From positions 744,001 through 808,000 of the forward strand of contig CAVTPU010000004.1 of the NCBI GenBank assembly GCA_963736695.1: DNA of 64,000 bases, written 5' to 3'. Under the pieces are notes generated by a model that was given only the letters and a program-made list of their open reading frames with translations, did not search any database and was not told where the DNA came from. A program made the position numbers and the translations under genes. Source of the stretch: CAVTPU01 sp963736695 (GTDB taxonomy: Bacteria; Actinomycetota; Actinomycetes; Mycobacteriales; Micromonosporaceae). Below are positions 51,535 to 60,291 of the stretch, one piece after another. Each line of letters begins with the position of its first letter. Position 1 is the first letter of the stretch.

Positions 51535-52163
51535 CGCCGCCCCTCCCGCCGGTTGTCGCGAAGGCGTACGCCGCGCCGTGCCGGCGTGTCGGGCATGCTC
51601 ATGCCGGGCTGGTGCAGCACGCAGGCCCCGCCGTGGCGTTTGGCTTGGTAGAGGGCGATGTCGGCGCGGTGCAGCAGGATGTGGAGTGTGTCGCCGGGTC
51701 GGCTGAGTGATACGCCGGCGCTGGCTCGGGGTTCGAGCCGGACGATGGTGTCGTCGATGTCGATGCTGACGGCTTGGCCGATGAGGTTGAGGATGAGTTC
51801 GACGCGCCGGCACAGTTCGCCGAGGCGTACGGGTAGGACGACGACGAACTCGTCGCCGGACAGGCGGGCGGCGACGGTGGTCAGGACGACGTCTCCGCCG
51901 TCGTGGCTGTGGGTGTCGTTGATCGCTTTGAAGTCGTCGAGGTCGATGAGGACCAGGACCACGTTGGGGTATGCCTGGGTGAGTTGGTTGAACGCGGCGG
52001 CGAGGCCGGCCCGGTTGAGCAGTGCGGTGAGCGGGTCGTGCTGGGCCTGTCAGGTCGTGTCGGCGAGCTGGGTGCGTAGGCGGCGGATGGTGGGCTCGGC
52101 GAACAGCCGCCCCATAGCGAGCGCCATGCCGCTTATGGCGATCATCGTGAGGTACGGGGACAC
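51531..52163 (-). pseudogene. GGDEF (diguanylate cyclase-like) gene with in-frame TGA
   Basis: From GTG 52163 (AGAGGA upstream) a short membrane-anchor region MSPYLTMIAISGMALAMGRL leads to RRLRTQLADTT and then TGA at 52052-52050. The same frame continues QAQHDPLTALLNRAGLAAAF, VLVLIDLDDFKAINDTHSHDGGD, RLSGDEFVVVLPV and ASAGVSL. Homologues have Trp or another residue at the stop, so TGG to TGA is likely. The distance between GGDVVLTTVAARL and SGDEF is shorter than usual, suggesting a second in-frame deletion. Enzymatic activity is unlikely. Confidence 0.75.
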
Positions 52164-52333
52164 TGGAGTCCTCTCTTTGCGAGAGAACCCGGGACGCGAA
52201 GTTGTCCAGACGAGGCGTCCCGGGTCCGAAGACGGTTGAGGCGGCCCCCAGGTTGGCGGGCCGCCTTTTTTGGGCGCCGGGGTGCCGGCGCGTGTGCTTT
52301 TGTGCCCGGTGGCCGCGCGGCTGCGTGCGTCCC

Positions 52334-52826
52334 TTAGTCCACTGTGGTCGGTACCGGATTGATCGCCCGGACGCGGAGTAGGTGTTCGGGCAGGATCAGC
52401 GCGGCCGGCAGGCTGGTACGAGGGGTCGATGACGGGTTGGTAGGAGCGGACCCACGCCAGGTGCCACGTGTCCGCCGGACGGCCGGGCCGGGTTCCGGCG
52501 GGGTCTCCGTAGTGGACGACGCCGGGCACGTCGAGCAGGGGTGTGCTGGCGCGGTGGTGGGTCATCTGGCCGGACAGCATGCGGCAGGCCCGGATCGAGT
52601 AGTGCGCGCACTCGGGATGCATGGCCGGCTCGGGAGCGAGCATCAGGGGCCGCATGTCGGTGTCGCGCATGGCCACCACAATGGGATGACTGAGGGGCTC
52701 ACCGCAGATTTGGCATAGCTGGTCGTGGATGGCCCGGTGAATCCGGCCGGCGTCGATGATGCCGAAGCGGTAGCGCCCATCGGGGCCTTTCGCGGTGACA
52801 CAACCATGTCTCAGTCTGGCGCAAAC
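52334..52826 (-). pseudogene. Mobile-element-type hypothetical protein, frameshifted
   Basis: Reads HGCVTAKGPDGRYRFGIIDA, AIHDQLCQICGEPLSHP (CxxC), VVAMRDTDMRPLMLAPEPAM and HPECAHYSIRACRMLSGQMTHHRA, a family I associate with actinomycete integrative elements. After YQPVIDPSYQPA the frame is lost; in the next frame it ends PAALILPEHLLRVRAINPVP with stop TAA at 52336-52334. The break is near 52415. The start is not determined; the frame is open past 52826 without a good start codon. Confidence 0.6.
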
Positions 52827-52861
52827 CGTAGGAACCCCACCGCGCGCGGTAGTCTGTCCGG

Positions 52862-53056
52862 ATGGAACGCTATCCCAGGATCACGACGACCATAGGAACA
52901 ATTGCTTCCCTGCTTGGTGCTGTGACCGTTTTGTACAATTGGGATCGACCCGATTATCAAAGTGGATTCTTTGCTGGTGGTCTCTTGGTGGTGGGCGGCC
53001 TCCTGCTGCGAATCGAAGGCGCTGTCCGCGAAGGGTATCCGCATCGCGACAGGTGA
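52862..53056 (+). CDS. Small membrane protein
   Basis: A 64-residue protein MERYPRITTTIGTIASLLGA... with hydrophobic segments at about residues 9-25 and 34-52. Its G+C content is visibly lower than that of its neighbours, which suggests a different origin. No family recognised; a weak ribosome-binding site makes the call tentative. Confidence 0.45.
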   Translation: MERYPRITTTIGTIASLLGAVTVLYNWDRPDYQSGFFAGGLLVVGGLLLRIEGAVREGYPHRDR

Positions 53057-53075
53057 TGCGATGGGCCGGCGGAAG

Positions 53076-53670
53076 TCAGTACCGGTCGAAGGCGACCTTC
53101 AGTCGGGCGACGATGGCCTCGGTCTCGCTCGCCCGGTGCGGGGACGAGCCGCGATCGAGCATCACGTACGCCGCGCGCAGCACCGCGAGAGTGTTGGCGA
53201 CCGGGACCGGGACCGGGCCGGGCCGGGCGCACCGGTCGCGAACAGGTTGTCCATACAGGACAGCCACGCGGTGGCCTGATCGGTGGTCAGCTCCGGCCGG
53301 GCCAGGATCCGCCGCAACGCGTGCGCCAAACGGTCTTCCTCCTGATGGGCGTACTGGTAGCTGGTTGGCGCGACGATCCGCTCACCGATGGCGGTCAGTA
53401 GCCGGCCGAGGTCCCCAGCCTCAAGGTGGGGGACTCGCCGAACGCGCCGGCCAGGTCGGCTCCGTGGGCCACGGCGTGCAGCCAGCCAAGTTCGTCGTCC
53501 CAACCACGGATGTCGGTTTCGGCCACCCACCAGGTGATGAAGCCGTTCAACCAACGTCGGACGGTTGTGGCGTCGAGGTGGCCAGCACCTGTTGCGGTGT
53601 CCCGGTTGACAGCGCTGGCCAGGATCAGCGGCGCGAAGGTACGGGCCTTGCTCGTGATTCGGTCGGCGTT
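53076..53670 (-). pseudogene. DUF2785-family gene, truncated with two frameshifts
   Basis: Three frames together spell a DUF2785 protein: NGFITWWVAETDIRGWDDEL and LHAVAHGADLAGAFGESP; then HLEAGDLGRLLTAIGERIVA, YAHQEEDRLAHALRRILA; then NTLAVLRAAYVMLDRGSSPH and a normal C terminus. The first break is at a run of five C/G (about 53428-53432), the second within GGTCCC repeats near 53210. The N-terminal third of the family is absent. Confidence 0.75.
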
Positions 53671-53679
53671 GCTGCATGG

Positions 53680-53704
53680 GGTTCCCTTCCGTAGGCAGGG
53701 AACC
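53680..53704. repeat. Short hairpin
   Basis: GGTTCCCT and AGGGAACC form an 8-bp stem with a 9-nt loop upstream of the DUF2785 remnant. No T tract; role unknown. Confidence 0.4.
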
Positions 53705-53790
53705 GCAGGGCTCGGCCTGGTGGCCGTTGCCCTGCGGGTCCACAAAGGTGGTTAGGGCAACGGCCGCGGCGCGGTCGTTGACGGAGGTTG

Positions 53791-54270
53791 TTACTTCCCG
53801 GGCGGCGTGGTGCTCGTGCCGGTCAGGGTGGTGTGGGCGTCGTTGAGCCGCGCGGCTGACAGTTCGCAGGCCGTGCCGGCGCGGGCGAGGCACTCGGTGA
53901 TGTCGGCGACCACATCGGGGTCGCCGAGGTCGGTCAGGGCTCCGCTGCCGATGCGGTGGCGCAGCCGGCCGAATCCTTGCGCCAGGTGGGCGGTGAGCAG
54001 GTTCAGACCGTTGAGGAGACGGTCCAGCTCGTGACGGTCGCCGAGGCTGACCTTCGGGTATTCGGTGGTGTCGCTGATGTGTTCGATCGCGACGATGGCG
54101 ATGTGGGTCGGCGTTCGGAGGTACGGCCGACCCGGGCAGGACGAAAGGACGCGGCGGGTGACCTGACGACAGGCCACCCGGCGCACCGTTGTCGGCGTAA
54201 CAGTGTGAGCGTCAGCTCGATCGGGTTGTTCGACGCCGCAGACCGGGTCGTCGTCTACGTCACCAACCAC
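53791..54270 (-). CDS. Uncharacterised protein
   Basis: A 159-residue frame whose C-terminal two-thirds has good coding character (EYPKVSLGDRHELDRLLNGL, NLLTAHLAQGFGRLRHRIGS, VADITECLARAGTACELSAA) and looks helical. The first ~60 residues are less convincing and the start is unsure; it may be a 5'-truncated gene. It overlaps the 3' end of the next membrane-protein gene by 11 bp. No function assigned. Confidence 0.45.
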   Translation of the reverse strand: MVGDVDDDPVCGVEQPDRADAHTVTPTTVRRVACRQVTRRVLSSCPGRPYLRTPTHIAIVAIEHISDTTEYPKVSLGDRHELDRLLNGLNLLTAHLAQGFGRLRHRIGSGALTDLGDPDVVADITECLARAGTACELSAARLNDAHTTLTGTSTTPPGK

Positions 54271-55132
54271 CTTGGAAGAAGGTGAGAAGAGCGGGCGAAG
54301 GATCCGTCGCCGTATTCAGGTTCGCCCCGGATACAACGAACAAAGCCAGCGCCAGCAGCGAAAGAAAGATGCCGGCCGATGTCCGGATGCGCCTCGATCG
54401 CCGATCAAGCTGAGCCGTCGTCGCAAGTCGTCGCCACAACAACGCGGCGAGGCCGACGAACGCGATGGCAACGATCGCGGCGGTTACGGCCAGCGCCATG
54501 TGATATCGAGAAAAGTCACTGATCGTCAGATCGAGGGCGGCCGGTGTTTCGCCTCGATCAGTGCGGAAGTTGGCCACCTGGTATCTGACCTGATCCAGTG
54601 TCTTCGTGAGCTCCGCGTCGGTCGAGTCTTCGGTCACCATCGGCAGGAGTGAGGCGAAGGGTGCCATGGCGCCTTGGATATTGGCCATCACCAGTACCAG
54701 TGCCGACAGTGCGAGCGTCGTGATAGCCAGCCCAGCTGCCGCATTCGCGGCTCGGCCCGCGACCCTGGACCCCCGCTGCGCTGCGGTCGTCTTCCACAGT
54801 AGACGGCCGAGTGCAAGGAGCGCCATCAACAGCAGGACGGCGATGACGGCCTTGGCCACGTGGTAGCGAAACCAATAGTCGACGGCGCCGGCCAACTCCG
54901 GCGGAAACGCCCGGTCGCCTGAGCGCCAGTAGACCACAAATCCGGCGCGGGCGGCTTCGGCGAGGTGCCGCCTATCGCTGTAGCTGTCGCCTGGACCGAT
55001 CGAGGCCAACCAAGCCGGGGCAACGACGAATGCCGTTGCGAGTACCCCAGCCACTATGACGAGCGCCATAAACCAGCGACTGCGGACATGCACCGGTCGA
55101 GGACGGATTGTGAAGCTGTTCACCGGACTCCT
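54260..55132 (-). CDS. Four-helix membrane protein of unknown function
   Basis: GTG 55132 was chosen because AAGGAG lies just upstream; the longer open frame has no coding support. The 290-residue product has helices near residues 16-36, 88-108, 125-147 and 222-244, and another near 265-283. The extracytoplasmic part includes PAWLASIGPGDSYSDRRHLA. I do not recognise the family. Confidence 0.65.
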   Translation of the reverse strand, partial: RSPVNSFTIRPRPVHVRSRWFMALVIVAGVLATAFVVAPAWLASIGPGDSYSDRRHLAEAARAGFVVYWRSGDRAFPPELAGAVDYWFRYHVAKAVIAVLLLMALLALGRLLWKTTAAQRGSRVAGRAANAAAGLAITTLALSALVLVMANIQGAMAPFASLLPMVTEDSTDAELTKTLDQVRYQVANFRTDRGETPAALDLTISDFSRYHMALAVTAAIVAIAFVGLAALLWRRLATTAQLDRRSRRIRTSAGIFLSLLALALFVVSGANLNTATDPSPALLTFFQGGW

Positions 55133-55745
55133 TCGATGTAGTCGACTCCTGATGCGAGAGTCGAATGTGGACCAATCGCGCGATCGCGCACCGTCGCCGT
55201 GACGCGGTACCCCCAGCGACACCGGCATACGGCTGTCTCTAGCCGGCCTTTCCTACTGTTGGACCGTGTTCCACGTGGCCCGAGCGTCGAGCTCTTGGCC
55301 GATGAGCCCGAAGAGCCTTGTCTGAACGGCATTGAGCCACTACGCTGCCCGCCCCGGCGGACCCACTTGCCCGGGAGGGTTCCCGGCGCTGCACGCCATC
55401 AAGAAGTGCGTGTCCGAGTTGTGGCTACGGTTGTCGAACGAGGCCAATGGAGCGAGGGTCCCGCGCCGATTCAGGCCGGCACCTTCTCCGTGGGCGCCGC
55501 CACCACGACGGTGCTCGCCTGCGTGCCGTGCGACAACATGCCCACCGCAGCTACGAGGCCGCCGCGGGACACAACAGCGAGAGCCCAGAAGCAGGGTCCC
55601 GTCACGGGCGCTGGCCACCGGCCAGTGAGCCCCCGCGTGGACAGGACAACAGACCGTTTGTGAGCAGTTCTCTGCGTATACCGCAACTGAGCTGGTCACA
55701 GTCGGCCCGGTGTCCGCAGCGGCGGGCTTCACGCCGTAGGACCAC
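55133..55745. other. 613-bp region without a supported gene
   Basis: Several short open frames exist on both strands but none has consistent third-position bias, a ribosome-binding site or recognisable homology. I see no repeat or structural RNA here. Confidence 0.5.
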
Positions 55746-56222
55746 CTACTGTCGAAGGTCGGTCGTCGCGAGACCGGCTGGGACGGCGGAGGATCGCGGC
55801 CAGCTCCAGGCGGAGCGCAGAATGAAGGCCAGGAGCAGCACCTCGATTCCGATGGAGAGGCCGTAGAAGGAGGCCCAGTCCCAGGACGCCCCCACCGCGT
55901 TGAACACCGAGAAGGGGATGTAGAGCGATGCAACGACGAGGTTCATGGCGCGGTTCACCCGGGCGGGCAGCGTCATGGAGAGCATCACCATCAGGGCCGG
56001 GATCCCTATGAGCGCGAGGAAAATGGTCAACAATGTCCCGCTGATGTCGAACTCAAAGACGACGCCACCCCGGATTTCGTCGACGGCGCCAGGCTTGTAG
56101 AGGTGGAAGTAGTCGACGTAGATGTAGAGGAACATGAAGCTGGTCCAGGCGGCGGCGAGCTTGGCCTGCACGGGGATCGGTGGGTTGTCGAGCAGGTTCG
56201 GGGTTTTCGTTGGGATGGTCAT
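55746..56222 (-). CDS. DUF6326-like membrane protein
   Basis: From ATG 56222 (MTIPTKTPNLLDNPPIPVQA) a 158-residue protein with four helices, including WTSFMFLYIYVDYFHLYKPG near residue 25 and GTLLTIFLALIGIPALMVML near 60. It belongs to the DUF6326 group as far as I can judge. The open frame upstream of this ATG is part of a duplicated non-coding stretch. It lies in the TetR-flanked operon with the DUF4386 gene. Confidence 0.7.
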   Translation of the reverse strand: MTIPTKTPNLLDNPPIPVQAKLAAAWTSFMFLYIYVDYFHLYKPGAVDEIRGGVVFEFDISGTLLTIFLALIGIPALMVMLSMTLPARVNRAMNLVVASLYIPFSVFNAVGASWDWASFYGLSIGIEVLLLAFILRSAWSWPRSSAVPAGLATTDLRQ

Positions 56223-56299
56223 CGGTTCTTTCTTTCGAGAGGAACGGTTCGTCCGCCGGAGTGGCGGCAGGTCTGGGCGTGCATACGCACGGGTGGTCG
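56181..56299. repeat. 119-bp direct repeat, copy 1
   Basis: Covers the first ~14 codons of the DUF6326 gene and its upstream region. Copy 2, with a few differences and a 1-bp deletion, is at 57114-57231. Confidence 0.88.
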
Positions 56300-56385
56300 T
56301 GATCGAAGCTGTGGCTGCCATCCCCGGGCGGCTCTCCACGGAGTCCTCGCCCGCGTGCGCGACCTCGGCGCCGCGCTCATCTCGG

Positions 56386-57081
56386 TCACGACCGGACGAG
56401 GCGCACGCCGGTCGCGAGCAGCCAGACGAGCCAGGCGACGAGCCCTAGGAGCCCGACGAAGATCAGCGGCGAGCCGTCGGCGATCGCGAGGTTGCCCAGC
56501 CCCGCGGCGAGCAGCAGGCTCCCGCCCACCATGCCCAGCAGCCGTTGCCAAGTCGGAGTCAGCCCGCTCGCGTGCGCGGCGAGGGCCGAGCCGATGCAGG
56601 TGGTGCCGAGCATCGGCAGCGCCAGCGCGAACGCCGCCGCGTGAATCTGCCAGATGAGCCCGAGCGCGGGCGTCGGCTCGGCGAGCCCGCTGGCGGAGAG
56701 CGCGAGCCCGATCTGCAGGACGTTGACAAGCACGAAGATGGCCGACAGCGTCGCGCCAGCGGCCAAGGCGAGGCGCGACCAGTCGGCGCCCGCTCCGCCG
56801 CGCCGCTCCACGAGGCCGTGCAGGCCCGTCACGAACGCGAGCAGCAGCGGCAGGTACAGGGCTACCAGACCGGACACGATCGCGACCGCGTCGCGGTTGG
56901 CCGCGTAGTAGGCCAGCACTTCCTCGATCGGAGCGCCGTAGGCCGGCGCGCCCGTTACCGCAAACAACACGTTCTCGATCACCACCAACACCGCGAATGC
57001 GATCGCTGTGGCACCGACGAGCCGGCCTCGAGCGAACCAATTGCGGGCTGGCGTGGTGGCGGCGTTGTTCGGTGATCTCAT
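56386..57081 (-). CDS. DUF4386-family membrane protein
   Basis: A 231-residue protein with six predicted helices; VIENVLFAVTGAPAYGAPIE and VALYLPLLLAFVTGLHGLVE fit the DUF4386 pattern. Function unknown. It precedes the DUF6326 gene and lies downstream of an MDR remnant, all on the minus strand; TetR regulators often control such sets. Confidence 0.75.
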   Translation of the reverse strand: MRSPNNAATTPARNWFARGRLVGATAIAFAVLVVIENVLFAVTGAPAYGAPIEEVLAYYAANRDAVAIVSGLVALYLPLLLAFVTGLHGLVERRGGAGADWSRLALAAGATLSAIFVLVNVLQIGLALSASGLAEPTPALGLIWQIHAAAFALALPMLGTTCIGSALAAHASGLTPTWQRLLGMVGGSLLLAAGLGNLAIADGSPLIFVGLLGLVAWLVWLLATGVRLVRS

Positions 57082-57113
57082 CTCTTACCCCTTCGTTGCG
57101 GTCGGATGACCAG

Positions 57114-57231
57114 TGGGTTGTCGAGCAGGTTCGGGTTTTTCGTTGGGATGGTCATCGGTTCTTCTTTCGAGAGGAGCGGTTCGTCCGCCGGAGTGGCGGC
57201 AGGTCTCGGCGCGCATACGTACGGGTGGTCG
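57114..57231. repeat. 119-bp direct repeat, copy 2
   Basis: Nearly identical to 56181-56299, including the start of the DUF6326 reading frame, but without the rest of that gene. It shows that a second copy of the gene start was left by duplication and deletion between the MDR remnant and the DUF4386 gene. Confidence 0.88.
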
Positions 57232-57240
57232 GTCTGGTTG

Positions 57241-57622
57241 TCAGGCGGTGATCACGACCTTCCCTCGGTGTGGCCGGCCGCGACGTGGCGAGGGCGTCGG
57301 GTTGCTTCGTCGAGGCGGTGGGTGCGGTCGACGATGGGCATGACCTGCCTCGGCCGTGAGCAGGTCGGCCAGGGTGAGCAGGTCCTGACGCTTCCCGACC
57401 GACGTGAACGGCTTCAGCCGCTGATGGGTGATGCGCCGAAGGCGCTCCCACCTGGACGAGCACATCGCCGCGACCGGGCAGCGGCAGCCCGATCTCGGGC
57501 AACGCGAGCACTGAGGGCGGGCCGTAGCGGAGCTGGACGGCGGCCCGCGTCGTCGCCGCCCCGGCCGGACTTTCCTCCAGCGCCAGGCGTGCTCCGCCGT
57601 TCGATCGCTGTTCGGTACCCAC
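57241..57622 (-). pseudogene. MDR-family oxidoreductase, internally deleted
   Basis: GTG 57622 with a GGAGG site begins a normal N terminus (AAVQLRYGPPSVLALPEIGL, PLPGRGDVLVQV). About 200 residues are then missing, and the sequence resumes with the C-terminal RLKPFTSVGKRQDLLTLADL, a further frameshift, and the family ending EGKVVITA at stop 57241. The NADPH-binding domain is gone. Confidence 0.8.
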
Positions 57623-57662
57623 AAAAGCCTCCTCACGTCCGAGTCGCGACTCTCGTTGACTC

Positions 57663-57706
57663 GTACGCCGTACGTCGTACACCGTACTGTGGGACGTACG
57701 CTGTAC
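57663..57706. promoter_or_regulatory. GTAC repeat array, probable TetR operator
   Basis: GTAC occurs at 57663, 57670, 57677 and 57684 (exact 7-bp period) and again at 57696 and 57703 (7 bp apart). The array lies between the MDR remnant and the divergent tetR gene. Overlapping dyads such as GTACGCCGTAC and GTACGCTGTAC result, as expected for cooperative TetR binding. Confidence 0.75.
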
Positions 57707-57736
57707 GATTGTCAAGCCGTTCGAGCGAGGAGACCC

Positions 57737-58411
57737 GTGTCTGCGAGAGAACAACGCCAGGTCGCGTCAGACGCGGGGCTGAACAAGCAGCGCGTGGTGG
57801 CCGAGGCGGTCCGGCTCGCCGACCGCGAGGGGGTCCACGGGCTGAGCATGCGCCGGCTGGCTGGCGCGCTCGGCGCAGGCGCGATGTCGCTCTACCATTA
57901 CGTGGCGAGCAAAGACGAGCTGCTGGACGCCATGATCGACCTCGTGTTCGAGGAGATCGAACTCCCGCCCGAAGACACCGACTGGCAGTCGGCGATGCGA
58001 CGGGAGGCTGTATCCGCCCGACAGGTTCTCGCACGCCACCCGTGGGCGATCGGCCTGATGGACTCACGGACGTCGCCGGGGCCTGCACACCTCCGCCACC
58101 GCGAAGCGGTCACCGCCTGCCTGCGCAGAGCGGGCTTCTCGGTCTTGATGGCGACGCACGCCAACTGGTTGCTCGACAGCTATGTCTACGGGTTCGCCCT
58201 GCAGGAAGCCAGCCTGCCGTTCGACACCGCCGATGACCTCGCGGACATGGTCGAGGACGTCTACCTGCCCCAGCTTCCTCCCGATGAGTTCCCCTACCTC
58301 AACGAGTCCGCCGCGGCACTCGTCGCTGTCGGCTACGACCCCGCGGAGGAGTTCGTCTTCGGCCTCGACCTCGTCCTAGCCGCCCTCGAGCCCCTGAGGG
58401 CTTCCGCATAG
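57737..58411 (+). CDS. TetR-family regulator
   Basis: GTG 57737 with GAGGAG upstream starts a 224-residue repressor. The HTH (LNKQRVVAEAVRLADREGVHGLSMRRLAGALGAGAMSLYHYVASKDELLDAM, about residues 14-65) is of the TetR type, and a helical ligand domain of the TetR_C class follows (WAIGLMDSRTSPGPAHLRHREAV). It is divergent from the MDR-DUF4386-DUF6326 set and probably represses it and itself through the GTAC array. Confidence 0.9.
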   Translation: MSAREQRQVASDAGLNKQRVVAEAVRLADREGVHGLSMRRLAGALGAGAMSLYHYVASKDELLDAMIDLVFEEIELPPEDTDWQSAMRREAVSARQVLARHPWAIGLMDSRTSPGPAHLRHREAVTACLRRAGFSVLMATHANWLLDSYVYGFALQEASLPFDTADDLADMVEDVYLPQLPPDEFPYLNESAAALVAVGYDPAEEFVFGLDLVLAALEPLRASA

Positions 58412-58750
58412 CGACGCTCACGAACCGTCGCGCGGTCCTCTGCACCGCACCCCTTGTTTTCGGCCCGCCGGCGACACGAGCGCCTGATCAAACGGGAAGC
58501 CGAAGCTACGCCGGATTCTGGGCAGGTCTGCGGTTCCATCGAGGCGCCAGCGATCAGGACCCTCGGCGAAGTCAACGAGATCATCGCCATTCCACCCAAG
58601 GCCGCCACTGGCCTCTCCGTGGCGATGCACCGCACAGTCACCACGAACTCCCCAACCCCGTGTCCCAGCCACGACCTGCTTGACGACGCCACGATACCCG
58701 CACCCGGAAATCCGTGGAGGCCGAGCTCGCGGCGGCTCATACTTCACACG

Positions 58751-60082
58751 ATGATCTGCGCTGAGGACGACTGCGACCACGACTGGCACTACGACGTCTC
58801 GCGAACCTTTCGCGGGAGGATGCAACGTGGCCTTGGGTATGCCGCCTACCGCGCTCGCCTCGATCCCGCCGGCGCTCAGATCGTCAACGAGTGCCTGCGG
58901 CGTGACTACCGGTGGGACTGGCAGGTCGACGACCGGCTCGTCTACCTGGCCCGGCTGGTGCGCGACTTGCGCCTGGACATCACACCCTTGGTCGACCAGA
59001 TGCGCGCTTGCGGGCCACCAAAGCACTACAGCGAGCCCGATCCCACCGACGACGACAACCAGTTCGACGTCGCCGTGGGCGTGCTCACAGCCCTCGCCCG
59101 AACCGGCAATTCTCACGCCCGCGACGCCGTGCGCGACTATGCGGCCGACGGCGCACGGTGGCTCGACGTGACGCACCGGATCGCCGAGGAATGGCCAGAG
59201 GCCTGGTGGGACGATCTATGGGTAATCGCCGCGCGCCGACTCCAGCCAGAAGACGCGCAGACGTTGTTCGCCGACAGCGGGCCCTGGCCGACATGGAGCG
59301 GACGCGATCCGCGCACCGATACGATTCTCGACGCCGCCAAACATCGCATTGCGCAGGCGCGTTCGGGCCGCTCTACACCCGACTTGGAACAGCTGACCAC
59401 CGGCGAGCTCCTCGCCATCCTCGGCACAGTCGCCGTCAGTCGCCAACGCAAGGTGGCCGTGCTCGCCCAGCTTCGCCGTCGGGAACCGGCACCCGAACTC
59501 CTCGACCTCGCTGACCGCATCGAGGAGCTGAACCTGCCATTCCTCGGCTCCGCGCTTCGACACCTCGGGCCGACGGCCATCACGCGAGCGCGCACCTGGG
59601 CCACCCAACCCGGCCATCCCCTCGCCTGGACCGGTCAGCAGATCCTGGCCGACCACGGCGACCAGACCGACATCCCGACTCTGCTAACGGCCCTACAACA
59701 GCTCGACGCGGGCGCAGGTTGGTGCGGCTACGACACCATCACCCAGGGACTCACCCGTATCGCGACGGCCTCGACTGTCCCCGCAGTCGGTGTCAAAGAT
59801 CAACTTGTAGGCATACTGCGCAGACTGCTTCACACCTCACCCCACTCCTACGAACGAGCCAGCTACTTGAGCAGCCTTCTTGCGCTCGATCCGGGCCGAA
59901 CCGAACGACTGCTGCCCATTTGTCTCCTCGACTGCGAACCTCAGGTGCGCCTCCTCGCAGCCCAGCGCACGCCCATGACCGACGACGCCCGACAATGGCT
60001 CACCGGCCTCGGCCTGGACCCCCTCGAGGAAGACGCCGTACGTGAGGCGGTAGAACAGCGGATCCACGCCGCTACGCAGTAA
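58751..60082 (+). CDS. Helical-repeat (HEAT-like) protein of unknown function
   Basis: The frame is open from 58454, but homology-like, regular sequence begins around MICAEDDCDHDWHYDVSRTF or the next Met (58820). The product, about 443 residues, is mostly amphipathic helices with repeated short-turn patterns (ARDAVRDYAADGARWLDVTH, TDIPTLLTALQQLDAGAG, ERLLPICLLDCEPQVRLLAA), resembling HEAT-type proteins. No catalytic motif seen. No clear ribosome-binding site, so the start is unsure. Confidence 0.6.
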   Translation: MICAEDDCDHDWHYDVSRTFRGRMQRGLGYAAYRARLDPAGAQIVNECLRRDYRWDWQVDDRLVYLARLVRDLRLDITPLVDQMRACGPPKHYSEPDPTDDDNQFDVAVGVLTALARTGNSHARDAVRDYAADGARWLDVTHRIAEEWPEAWWDDLWVIAARRLQPEDAQTLFADSGPWPTWSGRDPRTDTILDAAKHRIAQARSGRSTPDLEQLTTGELLAILGTVAVSRQRKVAVLAQLRRREPAPELLDLADRIEELNLPFLGSALRHLGPTAITRARTWATQPGHPLAWTGQQILADHGDQTDIPTLLTALQQLDAGAGWCGYDTITQGLTRIATASTVPAVGVKDQLVGILRRLLHTSPHSYERASYLSSLLALDPGRTERLLPICLLDCEPQVRLLAAQRTPMTDDARQWLTGLGLDPLEEDAVREAVEQRIHAATQ

Positions 60083-60291
60083 CACCCGCCGCCTCACTGC
60101 CGTTCCTCACCCGGGCATCCTCGAGGCCTGGGCTCGGTCGTCGAACCATCGCGCCACCGGCCCGTGATCGCTAACTCGAGGTTCGGCCTGTGCGCGGCCG
60201 ATCCGTCAAACCGACCGCCTGCGTACTGCAGTAACACTGACAATAGGCCCGTGACCTGCTGAAACGCGGTTATTATTCTGCCACGTTACGT
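60083..60291. other. Gene-free stretch before second repeat copy
   Basis: No coding potential. 60240-60290 resembles 48688-48735, and the direct repeat begins at 60292. This is where the outer end of an integrative element would lie. Confidence 0.5.

Noticed and set aside
55199..55663. 154-codon plus-strand frame in the gene-poor stretch
   Set aside because: Arg/Pro-rich translation, no ribosome-binding site, no coding bias.
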